DNA of 64,000 bases, from the NCBI RefSeq assembly GCF_017813235.1, contig NZ_JAGISH010000008.1:1-64000 (forward strand), written 5' to 3'. Below are positions 42,946 to 52,559 of the stretch, piece after piece. The position numbers were made by a program, and so were the translations under genes. The number at the start of each line of letters is the position of its first letter. Within the stretch, counting starts at the first letter, position 1. A model generated the notes under the pieces. The model searched no databases. It saw nothing but the letters and a program-made list of their open reading frames with translations, and was not told the origin of the DNA. Source of the DNA: Sagittula salina. Lineage in GTDB: Bacteria > Pseudomonadota > Alphaproteobacteria > Rhodobacterales > Rhodobacteraceae.

Positions 42946-43451
42946 CCCGGTTCGGCACTTTGCGATTTGGGCCCTCGGGGGACATTCCGAACAATCCAGA
43001 CCTGCCGGTGGTGATCATGGCGGGCGCCTTCGCCCCGCGCGGACCCGACGCAATCTGTTCCATGCTGGAGGAGAACGGCTGGGGTGGCACTTGGGTCTGG
43101 ACGGTCTTCGGCGACCATCACTTTCACCCCGATGCCCACGAAGCGCTGGCAGTGGCAAGCGGCCATGCGGCGCTGATGCTGGGTGGCCCCGACGGCCGGG
43201 CCGTGCGGGTCAGCGCGGGCGACGCGCTTGTGCTCCCGGCGGGCACTGGTCACCGTTTGATGACACAGTCGCCCGACTTCCGCGTTTGCGGCGCCTACCC
43301 GCCGGGGCAGGCGGGCTACAGCACCCGCCGCGCCGCGACGGCAGAGGACGCCCGACGCATCGCCGCTGTTCCTCTGCCCGACACGGACCCGGTGCACGGG
43401 GCGGACGGTCCCGTGATGCGCGCATGGCGCAGGGAGCGCGCGGCGCGCTGA
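42942..43451 (+). CDS. Cupin-domain protein
   Basis: A 169-residue cupin of the YjlB type. The metal-binding pattern is seen in the DHHFHPDAHEALAV block and in AGDALVLPAGTGHRL, giving three His and one Glu as in metal-dependent cupins. Substrate unknown. The start is GTG 42942 overlapping the preceding small frame. Convergent with ade (4-base gap). Confidence 0.85.
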   Translation: MTRFGTLRFGPSGDIPNNPDLPVVIMAGAFAPRGPDAICSMLEENGWGGTWVWTVFGDHHFHPDAHEALAVASGHAALMLGGPDGRAVRVSAGDALVLPAGTGHRLMTQSPDFRVCGAYPPGQAGYSTRRAATAEDARRIAAVPLPDTDPVHGADGPVMRAWRRERAAR

Positions 43452-43455
43452 AGCG

Positions 43456-45150
43456 TCACGAGATGATTTCGAACTTCGTGACGTCGACCATGCCGCGGTC
43501 GGTGATCTTCAGCGCGGGAATTACCGGCAGCGCGAGGAATGCCAGTTGCAGGAAGGGTTCCTCCAGCGTGACGCCCAGCGTCTTTGCCGCCGCGCGCAAA
43601 TGCTTCAATCGGTCGCGTACCGCCTCGAAAGGATCGAGCGACATCAAGCCCGCCACCGGCAAGGCCAGTTCCGCCAGCACTTCGCCGTCCTTCACAACGA
43701 CGAAACCACCCTCGATCTCGCCCAGCCTGTTTGCCGCCACGGCCATGTCGTCATAAGAGGCGCCGACGCAGGCGATGTTGTGGTGGTCGTGGCAGACAGT
43801 GGAGGCGATGGCCCCTGCCTTCAGCCCGAATCCCTTCACGAATCCGGTGGCGATATTGCCGTTCTTCCCGTGCCGCTCCACCACTGCGATGCGGATCAGG
43901 TCGCGGCCTGTGTCTGGCGATTTGTCACCATTCTCGATGGGGATTTCCTCGTGCAGGTGATCGGTGAGGATTTGCCCCTCGCGAATGCCGATGACGTCGG
44001 TCTCCACCTTGTTGCCGCGGTGGCGAAAGTCCTGCGCCGTGACGCGTGGCGCCTTGACGGAGTGCCGCCCCACCGGGTCGATGACCGCGCGCCTGGCAAA
44101 GGCCGCGTCGTCCACCACGACGCCGCCCGCCATGACCATCCGCGCATCGCAGGCGTCTAGCGACCCCAGCGCCACGATATCGGCGCGCTGGCCCGGCGCG
44201 ATCTGGCCCCGGTCCTTCAACCCGAAAGCTTCCGCCGCCGACAGCGACGCGGCGCGGTAGGCGGCCAGCGGCGGCGTGCCGAGGCGGATCAACTCGCGGA
44301 TCATGTAGTCGAGGTGGCCGTGTTCGCCGATATCCAGCGGGTTGCGATCGTCTGTGCACAGGCACATGTAGGATGCCGTGCGTTCGGTCAGCAGCGGCTG
44401 CAAGGCGTGCAGATCCTTGGAGACGGAGCCTTCACGGATCAGCACCCGCATGCCCTTGCGCAGCTTCTCCAGCGCTTCGTCGGCGGAGGTCGCCTCGTGC
44501 TCCGTCCGGATCCCCGCGCTGACATAGGCGTTCAGGTCCTTCCCCGACAGCAATGGACAGTGACCATCGATGTGCCGGCCTTCGAAAAGCCTCAGCTTCT
44601 GCATGGCCTGGGGGTCGCGGAAGATCACGCCGGGGTAATTCATGAATTCCGCCAGCCCGAGGCCGGAGGGGTGCCCCATCAGAGCCGCGATCTCGGGTGC
44701 GTTCAGCGCCGCCCCGGCCGTCTCCATGTGGGTAGAGGGCACGCAGGAGGACAACTGCACCTTGATATCCATCAGCGTGTGCCGGCTCGCCTCCTGAAAG
44801 TAGCGGATGCCGTCGCTGCCGATCACGTTGGCGATCTCATGCGGGTCGCAGATCGCTGTGGTGACGCCGCGCGGCGTCACGCAGCGATCGAATTCAAAGG
44901 GCGTGACGAGGGAGGATTCGATGTGCAGGTGCGTGTCGATGAAGCCCGGCACCAGCACCAGCCCTGAGACGTCGATCACCTCGTGCCCCTCGTAATGCGC
45001 CATGATGCCAACGATGGTGTCACCACAGATCGCCACGTCGCCTTCCAGCAACTCGCCGGTGATCAGGTCAAAGATCCGCCCGCCCCGGAGGACGATATCC
45101 GCGGTCGAGTCGCCCTTGCCTTGCGCAATGCGTGTTTCGAGATCGCTCAT
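43456..45150 (-). CDS. ade: Adenine deaminase
   Basis: Converts adenine to hypoxanthine for purine salvage. It has 564 residues and belongs to the amidohydrolase superfamily (AdeC type). Metal-binding [11 protein letters not shown], the [11 protein letters not shown] block, [17 protein letters not shown] and the C-terminal [12 protein letters not shown] are all conserved. ATG 45150 ([11 protein letters not shown]) is chosen; the frame extends a further 41 codons with no homology. Confidence 0.95.
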   Translation of the reverse strand: MSDLETRIAQGKGDSTADIVLRGGRIFDLITGELLEGDVAICGDTIVGIMAHYEGHEVIDVSGLVLVPGFIDTHLHIESSLVTPFEFDRCVTPRGVTTAICDPHEIANVIGSDGIRYFQEASRHTLMDIKVQLSSCVPSTHMETAGAALNAPEIAALMGHPSGLGLAEFMNYPGVIFRDPQAMQKLRLFEGRHIDGHCPLLSGKDLNAYVSAGIRTEHEATSADEALEKLRKGMRVLIREGSVSKDLHALQPLLTERTASYMCLCTDDRNPLDIGEHGHLDYMIRELIRLGTPPLAAYRAASLSAAEAFGLKDRGQIAPGQRADIVALGSLDACDARMVMAGGVVVDDAAFARRAVIDPVGRHSVKAPRVTAQDFRHRGNKVETDVIGIREGQILTDHLHEEIPIENGDKSPDTGRDLIRIAVVERHGKNGNIATGFVKGFGLKAGAIASTVCHDHHNIACVGASYDDMAVAANRLGEIEGGFVVVKDGEVLAELALPVAGLMSLDPFEAVRDRLKHLRAAAKTLGVTLEEPFLQLAFLALPVIPALKITDRGMVDVTKFEIIS

Positions 45151-45450
45151 AGCCGCGTGCCTCTTGTCCTCGTTTTCGCAAGAGTCGCACGTGATGGCCG
45201 CGAGGGGAAGAGGGGGCCATGTCCGGCCGTCAAATGCAAAACCGGGAACAGGGCGCCGAGGGAGGATGGACACCCGGCGGACTCAAGCCGGTGGACGGAA
45301 GAAATTCCGTTACTGCCGTTTGATGCCACCTTCATTTGGGCCTGACCAACCGCGCGGCCCATTTTCGTGCGGAAATGCAGGAGGGGTGAGAGGGCCCTGC
45401 TCCCGCCGCCCTTTGCGCGGGTCGCCTCGCGGAACGCGAGGGGAAACCTC
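45151..45450. other. Intergenic stretch between ade and the enoyl-CoA hydratase gene
   Basis: No convincing gene. Near the right end a hairpin-forming block, cgcctcgcggaacgcgagg (about 45423-45443), resembles the first hairpin of repeat copy 7 (37560-37580). The remainder probably holds the ade promoter. Confidence 0.5.
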
Positions 45451-46053
45451 TCAGGGAACCAAGGCCTTGATCCCCGCGGCATGCGCGGCTGTCGCTGCAA
45501 GGGTGTCGGTGGCCAGGTCCCGGGCACTGGCGAGCGGGTCGTCGCAGATGCGGTCGATCAAGCCCCAGGTGAGCGCTTCTTCCACCGCGATCTTCGCACC
45601 CGCCATGAAGATCATCTTTGCCCGGCTCGGTCCCGCGAGAGCGGCAAGGCGCCGGGGGTCGGAGGGTTGCGGCAGATAGCCCAGCTTCATCACCGGGTAG
45701 AAGAGCTTGGCTCCCGGTACCGATATGCGCAGGTCGCAGGCCAGTGCCATGCCCATCGCGCCGCCCGCCACTGTGCCGTTCAACGCGCAGATCGTCAGGC
45801 CAGGGTGCCGCACTATGGCCCCGGAGAGCCATTCCCAGAGCGGCGACGTCGCCAGTCCCGCCTTCGCCGCGTCGAGGTCGGCGCCGGCTGAAAAGACCTT
45901 TCCCGCGCCGGTCAGCACAAGCACGCGGGCCGCGCGGGCGTCCTCGGCGATTTCGCAGAGTTGCCCAAGCATCTCCGGCGTGAGGGAGTTGGCCTTTTCC
46001 GGGCGGTCGATGGTGGCGATCCAGAGATCGCCATCCCGCTCCAGCCGGATCAC
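45451..46053 (-). CDS. Enoyl-CoA hydratase/isomerase family protein
   Basis: A 200-residue crotonase-fold protein, shorter than the usual 255-260. The oxyanion-hole segment FSAGADLDAAK and the helix NGTVAGGAMGMALACDLRI are intact. The usual two Glu of hydratases are not obvious (the second region reads YPVMKLGYLP), so another crotonase activity is possible. The start is GTG 46053, overlapping the SDR stop (GTGA). Confidence 0.85.
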   Translation of the reverse strand: MIRLERDGDLWIATIDRPEKANSLTPEMLGQLCEIAEDARAARVLVLTGAGKVFSAGADLDAAKAGLATSPLWEWLSGAIVRHPGLTICALNGTVAGGAMGMALACDLRISVPGAKLFYPVMKLGYLPQPSDPRRLAALAGPSRAKMIFMAGAKIAVEEALTWGLIDRICDDPLASARDLATDTLAATAAHAAGIKALVP

Positions 46054-46811
46054 GCGAGGCCGACCTGTCGGCGGATGCCGGGGTCGCGCAGCGAGATTTC
46101 GTCGCCAAGGAAGCCCGCCGCCTCCGCGCCACACATCCAGACCAGCGTGCGGGCGACCCACTCGGGCGGGATGTGGTCCGACCAGTCGAGCCGACTGACC
46201 GGGTTGATCCCCGAAGCCTTGATTTCCCTCTGCATCTGCGTGGCCACAGTGCCCGGCGAAAGCGAGATGGCCCGGATGCCGCGCTCGCCATATTCCTCGT
46301 GGGCCATCCTGGTCAGCATCAGCGCCCCAGCCTTGGAGGCGCAGTAGTGCGACCAGGCTTCTACCGGGGCGTGCGCCGCACCAGAGCCGATGGTCAGCAC
46401 CGTGCCGTGGCCCTGTGCCAGCATCACCGGCAGCGCTGCCCGCATGCCATGGAACACGCCCTTTAGGTTGATGTCGATAACCTGTCCCCAGGCGTCCGGG
46501 TCGGCCTCTGCCATATGGGCGACGGGTTCGATCACGCCAGCGTTGTTCACCAGGACGTCGAGTCCGCCGTGTGCCTGCTGGCATGCGGCCACGGCCTGTT
46601 CGACCTCCCAATAACGCGATATGTCGCAGGGGATTGCCACCGCCTGCGGGCCGATCTCTCCGGCGAGATCGGCGATGGCCTCGGCGCCACGCGCCACCAG
46701 TGCCACCTTTGCTCCGGCGGCGGCAAAGGCGCGCGCGGCCTCTGCCCCGATACCCCGGCTGGCTCCGGTGATCAGAACCACCTTGCCCGCCATGTCCGCG
46801 CTGTTCGTCAT
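46050..46811 (-). CDS. Short-chain dehydrogenase/reductase
   Basis: A 253-residue NAD(P)-dependent oxidoreductase of the classical SDR fold. Cofactor motif TGASRGIG, NNAG (VLVNNAGVI), the catalytic Ser in LTIGSGAA and Tyr-x-x-x-Lys in YCASK are all present. Substrate unknown. It is translationally coupled to the enoyl-CoA hydratase, so the two may form a small acyl-CoA or ketone pathway unit (inference). ATG 46811 follows aggaggggaatttcgc. Confidence 0.92.
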   Translation of the reverse strand: MTNSADMAGKVVLITGASRGIGAEAARAFAAAGAKVALVARGAEAIADLAGEIGPQAVAIPCDISRYWEVEQAVAACQQAHGGLDVLVNNAGVIEPVAHMAEADPDAWGQVIDINLKGVFHGMRAALPVMLAQGHGTVLTIGSGAAHAPVEAWSHYCASKAGALMLTRMAHEEYGERGIRAISLSPGTVATQMQREIKASGINPVSRLDWSDHIPPEWVARTLVWMCGAEAAGFLGDEISLRDPGIRRQVGLA

Positions 46812-46940
46812 GCGAAATTCCCCTCCTGAGGTCTCGCCACGGTGGTAAAGCGAACATAGTATGGAATCCAGCCCCTTGACCCGCTGCACAGGCCTGCAAC
46901 ACTTCGCCTGATTGCCCAGCACACTTCAGAAAGGTTCATT

Positions 46941-48467
46941 ATGACCCGCATTTCCTCCGTCTCCGTGCTCGCCCTTGCCGCAATGGCGGGGCCGGGCTTT
47001 GCCGATATCACGCCCCAGCAGGCCTGGGACAGCATGGAGGCGTACCTGACTGGTTTCGGCTATACGATCGACGCGCGGGAAGAGGCGTCCGGCGACGTTC
47101 TGACGCTGCGCGACCTCACGCTGACCATGCCGGTGCCTGAGGAGGACGGCGAGGCTGTCGTGACCATTCCGGATATGACCTACACGGCAAAGGGCGACGG
47201 GTCGGTCGACATCACCATGCCGGAGAACGGTCTGGTTGGGATCGCTTTTGGCCCGGCAGGCGGGGTGCCGGAGGGCAGGGTGAACCTGTCGCTCAGCCAC
47301 TCGGGCCTGTTAATGAATGTAGCGGGCAGCGAAGGCGACATGACGTATACCTACAGCGCCGAACGCATGACGATGGCGCTGGACAGCATCACCGACGGGG
47401 GCGAAGCGCTGCCCGAGGACATCATGCGCGTCACCATGAGCGCGGGACCGATTTCCGGTACATCAAGGGTGACGACGCAGGACGGGCTGCAGTCCGTGAT
47501 GCAGGATGCACGCTATGGCGACATCAGCTACGATTTCGCTTTCAACAATCCCGATGATCCCGAAAGCAAGGGCATGTTCAAGGGCACGCTGAAGGGGCTG
47601 ACCGGCACGGGCACCACGTCGATTCCCGATAATGCCGATTTCGAGGACCCGGCAGCGATCTTTGCCGCTGGCATGGCAGTGGATGCCACGGTCACGCACC
47701 AGGGCGGACAGACGGAGTTCAATTTCCAGGACGGATTGGATGTGGTGACGGGCCAGATGGCGTCTCAGGGCGGTACGGTCAGGGTCGATATGTCGAGCGC
47801 GGGGATGGCCTACGACGTTTCGGCGCGGGGGCAGACGGTGTCGATGATGGTGCCGGATGTGCCCTTCCCGATCGAGGCGCAGTTCACGGAGGCCGGTTTC
47901 TCCTTCGACCTGCCGCTGGCGAAGTCCGACACGCCCGTACCCGCGCGTCTGTCGATCCGGCTGGGCGATTTCACGATGGCGGACATGCTGTGGAACATCT
48001 TCGATCCCAACCAGGTGCTGCCGCGCGACCCGGCCACCATTGGCGCGACGCTAGAGGCGCAGGTGACGCCCATGGTCGATTTCATGGATCCCGAAGCGAT
48101 GGCCGCGGTGGAAGATGGCGAGGTCATGCCGGGCGAACTGAACAGCGTCACGCTGAAGGATCTCATAATCAGCGCCGTGGGGGCGAAGATCACCGGGGCG
48201 GGGGATTTCACCTTTGACAACAGCGATTTCGAGACGTTTGACGGCTTTCCGGCCCCGGAGGGCGCGCTGACCCTGCAGATCGCGGGTGTCAACGGCGTGA
48301 TCGACAAGCTGATCCAGATGGGCCTCGTGCAGGAGCAAGACGCCATGGGCGCGCGGATGATGCTGGGCATGTTCACCGTACCGGGGGCGGATCCGGACAC
48401 CGCGAGCTCGAAGATCGAGGTCAACGGCGAGGGCCACGTTCTGGCGAATGGTCAACGGATCAAGTGA
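46941..48467 (+). CDS. DUF2125 periplasmic protein
   Basis: A 508-residue exported protein with a signal peptide (about 1-21, GFAD) and a long beta-rich body of repeated short strands. The C-terminal region, including PEGALTLQIAGVNGVID, is characteristic of the alphaproteobacterial DUF2125 family. Function unknown; a periplasmic lipid- or envelope-related role like that of AsmA-type beta proteins is speculative. ATG 46941 follows agaaaggttcatt. A strong terminator follows. Confidence 0.88.
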   Translation: MTRISSVSVLALAAMAGPGFADITPQQAWDSMEAYLTGFGYTIDAREEASGDVLTLRDLTLTMPVPEEDGEAVVTIPDMTYTAKGDGSVDITMPENGLVGIAFGPAGGVPEGRVNLSLSHSGLLMNVAGSEGDMTYTYSAERMTMALDSITDGGEALPEDIMRVTMSAGPISGTSRVTTQDGLQSVMQDARYGDISYDFAFNNPDDPESKGMFKGTLKGLTGTGTTSIPDNADFEDPAAIFAAGMAVDATVTHQGGQTEFNFQDGLDVVTGQMASQGGTVRVDMSSAGMAYDVSARGQTVSMMVPDVPFPIEAQFTEAGFSFDLPLAKSDTPVPARLSIRLGDFTMADMLWNIFDPNQVLPRDPATIGATLEAQVTPMVDFMDPEAMAAVEDGEVMPGELNSVTLKDLIISAVGAKITGAGDFTFDNSDFETFDGFPAPEGALTLQIAGVNGVIDKLIQMGLVQEQDAMGARMMLGMFTVPGADPDTASSKIEVNGEGHVLANGQRIK

Positions 48468-48497
48468 CGGTCCGCCGGTCGGGGACCAGGAGATACT

Positions 48498-48521
48498 GGG
48501 CGGGGGAAACCCCGCCCTTTT
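48498..48521 (+). terminator. Rho-independent terminator after the DUF2125 gene
   Basis: Stem gggcgggg / ccccgccc (48498-48505 with 48510-48517) with a GAAA tetraloop, followed by tttt. It lies 31 bases past the stop. Confidence 0.8.
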
Positions 48522-48659
48522 CCGTATGCGCCGGTCGGTTTGGTCGGTGAACCGGTCGGGCTTTTGCGTCACAGGGTCGCGGCTGGCGCCGCGGCAGGGA
48601 TAGCCGCGCCTTGTGGCGCGGCGTTGAGGGGTTCTGTCCCCTGACGCGTCATACGCCCC

Positions 48660-48745
48660 GACAGCCTGGGGAAGGGGGCTCTGCCCCCGTCGCTCCTGCG
48701 GCGCGACTCCCCCGAGGTATTTCGGAACCGAAGAATTTGGCGCGT
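48660..48745 (+). repeat. Dispersed intergenic element, copy 8
   Basis: gggggctctgccccc is followed by gtcgctcctgcggcgcgact and then cccccgaggtatttcgg, aaccgaagaatttgg. It shares the middle block 'cgctcctgcgg' with copies 10 and 11. I see no gene in the rest of the 300-base gap from 48468 to 48767 besides this and the terminator. Confidence 0.6.
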
Positions 48746-48767
48746 TTCCGCCTCTCGGTGGGGGGTG

Positions 48768-49526
48768 TCAGGTCCTCAGCGCGGGAAGGCCGACACCAGT
48801 GGATTCGAAACCACCGTCCACCGCGAGGACCTGCCCCGTGACGTAGGATGCCTTTTCGGAGCAGAGGAAACAGATCACCTCTGCCAGTTCGCGTTCGGAG
48901 CCATAGCGGTTGAGGGGAATGGAGTCGTGGTAGGCCTTGATGATCTCGGGACTGTGCACGGCGACGGAGAGTTTCGTCTTTACCGGGCCGGGAGCGACGC
49001 AGTTCACGCGGATGCCGTATTCGCCCAGTTCCGCCGCGTACTGCTTGGTCAGCTGGATGACTGCGGCCTTCGAGGTGCCATAGGCGACGCGCAGGGTGGA
49101 GGCACGCAGGCCGGAGATCGAGGCGATGTTGACGATCGCGCCCTTTGCCTGTCTCAGCGCGGGGGTGCAGGCCTGCGAGCAGAGAAAGACACCGTCGAGA
49201 TTGGTTTCCATCACGCGGCGCCAGATGTCGAAGCTGCAGTCCTCGACCGGGCCGAATTCTGCCACGCCCGCGTTGTTCACCAGCGCGTCGATGGAGGGGG
49301 CCCAGCCGGTCGCTTCGCGCACCATGGCGCCGACGTCCTGCGGATTGGAAACGTCACGGCAGACAGCCAGCACATTGTCGCGGTCGCCTGCCACCTTTTC
49401 CAACTCTGAACCATCGCGGTCGACCATGGCAACCTGCCAGCCCATCTCGCGGAAGAGGTCGGTGGTGGCGAGGCCGATTCCCCGAGCGGCACCGGTGACA
49501 ATGGCTGTCTTAGGTCTTGAATTCAT
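48768..49526 (-). CDS. Short-chain dehydrogenase (3-oxoacyl-ACP reductase-like)
   Basis: A 252-residue classical SDR with TGAARGIG, the cofactor Asp in MVDRDG, NNAG (ALVNNAGVA), Ser in NIASISG and YGTSK. The acidic residue after beta2 favours NAD+. The C-terminal DGGFESTG is typical of FabG-like enzymes. Substrate unknown. ATG 49526 is used; the open frame upstream to 50024 overlaps the hydroxylase gene on the same strand. Confidence 0.92.
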   Translation of the reverse strand: MNSRPKTAIVTGAARGIGLATTDLFREMGWQVAMVDRDGSELEKVAGDRDNVLAVCRDVSNPQDVGAMVREATGWAPSIDALVNNAGVAEFGPVEDCSFDIWRRVMETNLDGVFLCSQACTPALRQAKGAIVNIASISGLRASTLRVAYGTSKAAVIQLTKQYAAELGEYGIRVNCVAPGPVKTKLSVAVHSPEIIKAYHDSIPLNRYGSERELAEVICFLCSEKASYVTGQVLAVDGGFESTGVGLPALRT

Positions 49527-49659
49527 TTGGTATACCCTCCCTGTTGGCCGCACCTTGCCACGGGCGGCGCGCGCGGGAAAGAGGCGTTCCCGCCTCTCGA
49601 AATCGAGGCTGGCCCTTTGGCGTGGCAGAGGGCTGATTCCCGCCCTCCGGCTCGAACCG

Positions 49660-49730
49660 ATGGTGCCGAAATGGTGCCGAAATGCAATTGCGCGGAGTAT
49701 TTCAGAAGCAGAGAAGCCGGAGTGCGGGAA
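49660..49730 (+). repeat. Degenerate element copy 9 with short tandem repeat
   Basis: Two 11-base units atggtgccgaa (49660-49681) are followed by tgcaattgcgcggagtattt and cagaagcagagaagccgg, a degenerate tail of the dispersed element. Confidence 0.4.
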
Positions 49731-49740
49731 GCCTTGGCGT

Positions 49741-50952
49741 TCAGTCGCGCATGAGGTCGGGCAGGTCACCGGTGAGGCCCGCCGCTTCGCGGATGAAGCC
49801 GCGGCGCAGGGAGGGGAGAGCGCCCACCGCTGCCATGCCGAGATCGCGCGCGGCCCGCAACACCGGGTTGTCGTTGGAAAATAGCCGGTTGAACAGGTCG
49901 GTCGAGGCCGCCAGCGTCGCCGTGTCCCAGCGCCGCCACGACTGGTAGCGCGCGAGGGTGTTGCTGGCGGCGATGTCCTCTCCGACCCGGTGGGCGTGAT
50001 CCAGAACGTGGGCAAGGGCCGCAACGTCGCGCAGCCCCGCGTTCAGACCCTGTCCCGCGATAGGGTGCATGCCGTGTGCCGCATCGCCCACCAGCGCGAG
50101 ACGCTCGGCCACGAAGCTGTTGGCCAGCGTCAGTCCCAGCGGATAGGTAAAGCGTTTGCCGGCGAGCGAGATTTCCCCGAGGAAGTCGCCAAAACGGGGC
50201 CGGAGAACGGCGAGGTAGTCCTCGTCCGGCAGTGCGTTGATGGCGCGGGCGCGGTCGTCGCGTTCGCTCCAGACGATGGAGGAGCGGTTGCCCGGCAGCG
50301 GCAGGATCGCCAGCGGCCCGGGGGGCAGGAAAAGCTGGTGTGCCGTGCCCTCGTGCGGTTTCTCGTGGGCGATGGCGCAGACCAGCGCGGTCTGTCCGTA
50401 ACCCCAGCCGGTGCGGCGGATGCCCGCGCGGCTCGCTGTGCCGGAGGCACGCCCGTCGGCGCCGACGATGAGACGCCCGGCGATGGTCTCGCCGCTGTCG
50501 AGCGTGACGGTGGCTCCCGTGGCGGATGTCACCTGGGCGGTGACGCGCGCGCCGTCGCGGGTTTCGATCAGCGGGGATGCCTCTGCCGCCGCCTTCAGGG
50601 CGCGCCGCAGGTAGCGGTCTTCCAGCATGTAGCCCATCGGGCCTTCTTCGATCTCGGCGGAGTCGAAGTGCAGCCCGAGGAAAACCTGCGCGTCGCCGGT
50701 GCGGCCGTCGGAAACCTTGATGTGATGCATTGGCTGGGCGTTATCCACCAGCCCGTCCCACAAACCGAGATTCACCAGCATCCGCTGCGAGGACAGCGCC
50801 ATCGCGTAACCGCGTCCGTCAAAGCCATCCTGCTGCCGGATCTCGCCGGGCAGCGCGTCGAGGACGATGGACGAGAGCCCGGAGCGGGCGGCGGCGAGCG
50901 CGAGCGCGGGGCCGTTCAGGCCACCGCCGACGATGATCAGATCGTGTTCCAT
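49741..50952 (-). CDS. UbiH/UbiF/VisC-family FAD-dependent hydroxylase
   Basis: A 403-residue flavin monooxygenase. The N-terminal dinucleotide motif IVGGGLNGPALAL, the middle GADGRASGTA region and the C-terminal GDAAHGMHPIAGQGLN place it among the ubiquinone-ring hydroxylases of this family. Which ring position it acts on cannot be said. ATG 50952 (MEHDLIIVGGG) is the natural start; the open frame further upstream overlaps the amidase gene on the other strand. Confidence 0.92.
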   Translation of the reverse strand: MEHDLIIVGGGLNGPALALAAARSGLSSIVLDALPGEIRQQDGFDGRGYAMALSSQRMLVNLGLWDGLVDNAQPMHHIKVSDGRTGDAQVFLGLHFDSAEIEEGPMGYMLEDRYLRRALKAAAEASPLIETRDGARVTAQVTSATGATVTLDSGETIAGRLIVGADGRASGTASRAGIRRTGWGYGQTALVCAIAHEKPHEGTAHQLFLPPGPLAILPLPGNRSSIVWSERDDRARAINALPDEDYLAVLRPRFGDFLGEISLAGKRFTYPLGLTLANSFVAERLALVGDAAHGMHPIAGQGLNAGLRDVAALAHVLDHAHRVGEDIAASNTLARYQSWRRWDTATLAASTDLFNRLFSNDNPVLRAARDLGMAAVGALPSLRRGFIREAAGLTGDLPDLMRD

Positions 50953-51039
50953 GGGGCGGAATATGGCCGCGTCTTCGGGATTGTCCATGCGATTTCGCAA
51001 CGCTACCGTCTGCGCGTACGCGCAAGGGGGAGAGACCGC

Positions 51040-52371
51040 ATGACCGACTGGACCAAAGCCACCGCCGCCGAACTGGGCCGCGCCGTGGAGCAGGGTGCCG
51101 TGGACCCCGTTGCGTTGACGGAAAGCTTCCTCGACGCGATCCGGGGCCACGCGATGCGGGACCGCATCTACGCGCGCCTCACCGAAGACCGCGCGCTGGC
51201 AGAGGCGAAGGCAGCTTCGAACCGGGCAAAGGCGGGGCTGAGGCGGCACCCGCTCGACGGGGTGCCGATTTCGTGGAAGGACCTTTACGACACGGCCGGT
51301 GTCGTGACAGAGGCCGGGTCCGCCCTGCTGAAGGGCCGCGTGCCGGAGCGTGATGCGGAGGTGCTGCGCCGCGCCATGCTGAACGGTCTGATCTGCCTTG
51401 GCAAGACGCATATGTCGGAGCTGGCCTTCTCCGGTCTCGGACTGAACCCGGTGACCGCGACAGCGCCTTGTGTGAACGATCCCGATGCGGTGGCGGGCGG
51501 GTCTTCGTCGGGGGCTGCGGCCTCCGTGGCCTTCGGGCTGGCGGCGGCGGGGATCGGGTCGGACACCGGCGGATCGGTGCGGCTGCCCGCCTGCTGGAAC
51601 GATCTTGTCGGGCTGAAGACCACCTCGGGTCGTCTGCCGCTGACCGGGGTGGTCCCGCTGATCGAGAGCTTTGACACGGTGGGGCCGCTTTGCCGATCGG
51701 TGGAGGATGCGGCGCTTCTGCTGTCTGCCATGGAGGGCGCGCCCGCGCCGGACCTCGGGGGGGCCTCTGTGAAGGGGCGCAGGATCGCGGCGTTGCGCAC
51801 AATCGTGCTGGACGATCTGGATGCGGGGCCGGCGGAGGCTTACGAGGACGCGCTGGCCCGGCTGGCGGGGGCCGGGGCGGAGATCGTGCCGCTGGACTTC
51901 CCCGCTATCGAGCGTCCGCACCGCGACAGCGCCATGCTATACACCGTGGAAGCCTGGGCCACATGGGGGGACGCCATCGAGGCCAATCCGGACGCCATGT
52001 TCGCACCGATCCGCGAGCGTTTCGAATCGGGCAAGACGCATTCGGGCGCGGCCTTCCGCGCCGCGTGGCTGCACCTGGAGGCGGTCCGGGCCGACTGGGC
52101 GCGGGCCACGGCCGGATTCGACGCGGTGATCTGTCCCACCGCGCCCAACATGCCGGCACGGCAGGCAAAACTGATGGAGCAGGGCGACTACTACGTGACG
52201 GAGAACCTGCGCACCCTGCGCAACACCCGCATCGGCAATCTGCTGGGCGGCGCCATCGTGACATTACCGACGCGAACGCCCTCCTGCGGCGTCTCTCTCA
52301 TGGCGGCGCCCATGGCAGAGCACCGACTGTTGCGCATGGCCCACGCGGCAGAGGCGGTGCTGCGCGCATGA
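51040..52371 (+). CDS. Amidase-signature family protein
   Basis: A 443-residue Ser-cisSer-Lys hydrolase. Lys80 (PISWKDLYDTAG), the cis-Ser in AGGSSSGAA (about 155-156) and the nucleophile Ser179 (GSDTGGSVRLPA) are in place. It could be a GatA-like transamidase subunit or a free amide hydrolase; no gatB/gatC is adjacent, so a stand-alone amidase is likelier. ATG 51040 follows aagggggagagaccgc. It is divergent from the UbiH-type gene. Confidence 0.9.
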   Translation: MTDWTKATAAELGRAVEQGAVDPVALTESFLDAIRGHAMRDRIYARLTEDRALAEAKAASNRAKAGLRRHPLDGVPISWKDLYDTAGVVTEAGSALLKGRVPERDAEVLRRAMLNGLICLGKTHMSELAFSGLGLNPVTATAPCVNDPDAVAGGSSSGAAASVAFGLAAAGIGSDTGGSVRLPACWNDLVGLKTTSGRLPLTGVVPLIESFDTVGPLCRSVEDAALLLSAMEGAPAPDLGGASVKGRRIAALRTIVLDDLDAGPAEAYEDALARLAGAGAEIVPLDFPAIERPHRDSAMLYTVEAWATWGDAIEANPDAMFAPIRERFESGKTHSGAAFRAAWLHLEAVRADWARATAGFDAVICPTAPNMPARQAKLMEQGDYYVTENLRTLRNTRIGNLLGGAIVTLPTRTPSCGVSLMAAPMAEHRLLRMAHAAEAVLRA

Positions 52372-52559
52372 CGCCGGGCGGGCGCGGGTCAAGCCGCGCC
52401 GCCCATGACACGTCAAACCCACAGCACCATTGTCACTTTCCGGCCACAGGCAGTCACTGGCCCGTCAAGATGATGGACAGCCCACCCCCAAATTCCGTAT
52501 CCTGTCGCCAATCGCGGGGCGGCAAACGACCCCGCATCCAGAGGCAGCAGAGCTAATCC

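Noticed and set aside
49527..49740. A tRNA suggested by ggctcgaacc
   Set aside because: No acceptor or anticodon stems can be folded around it, and it lies in a degenerate repeat.
51040..52371. GatA subunit of the tRNA amidotransferase
   Set aside because: The amidase signature fits, but gatB and gatC are not adjacent and the C-terminal region is that of stand-alone amidases; left as amidase.
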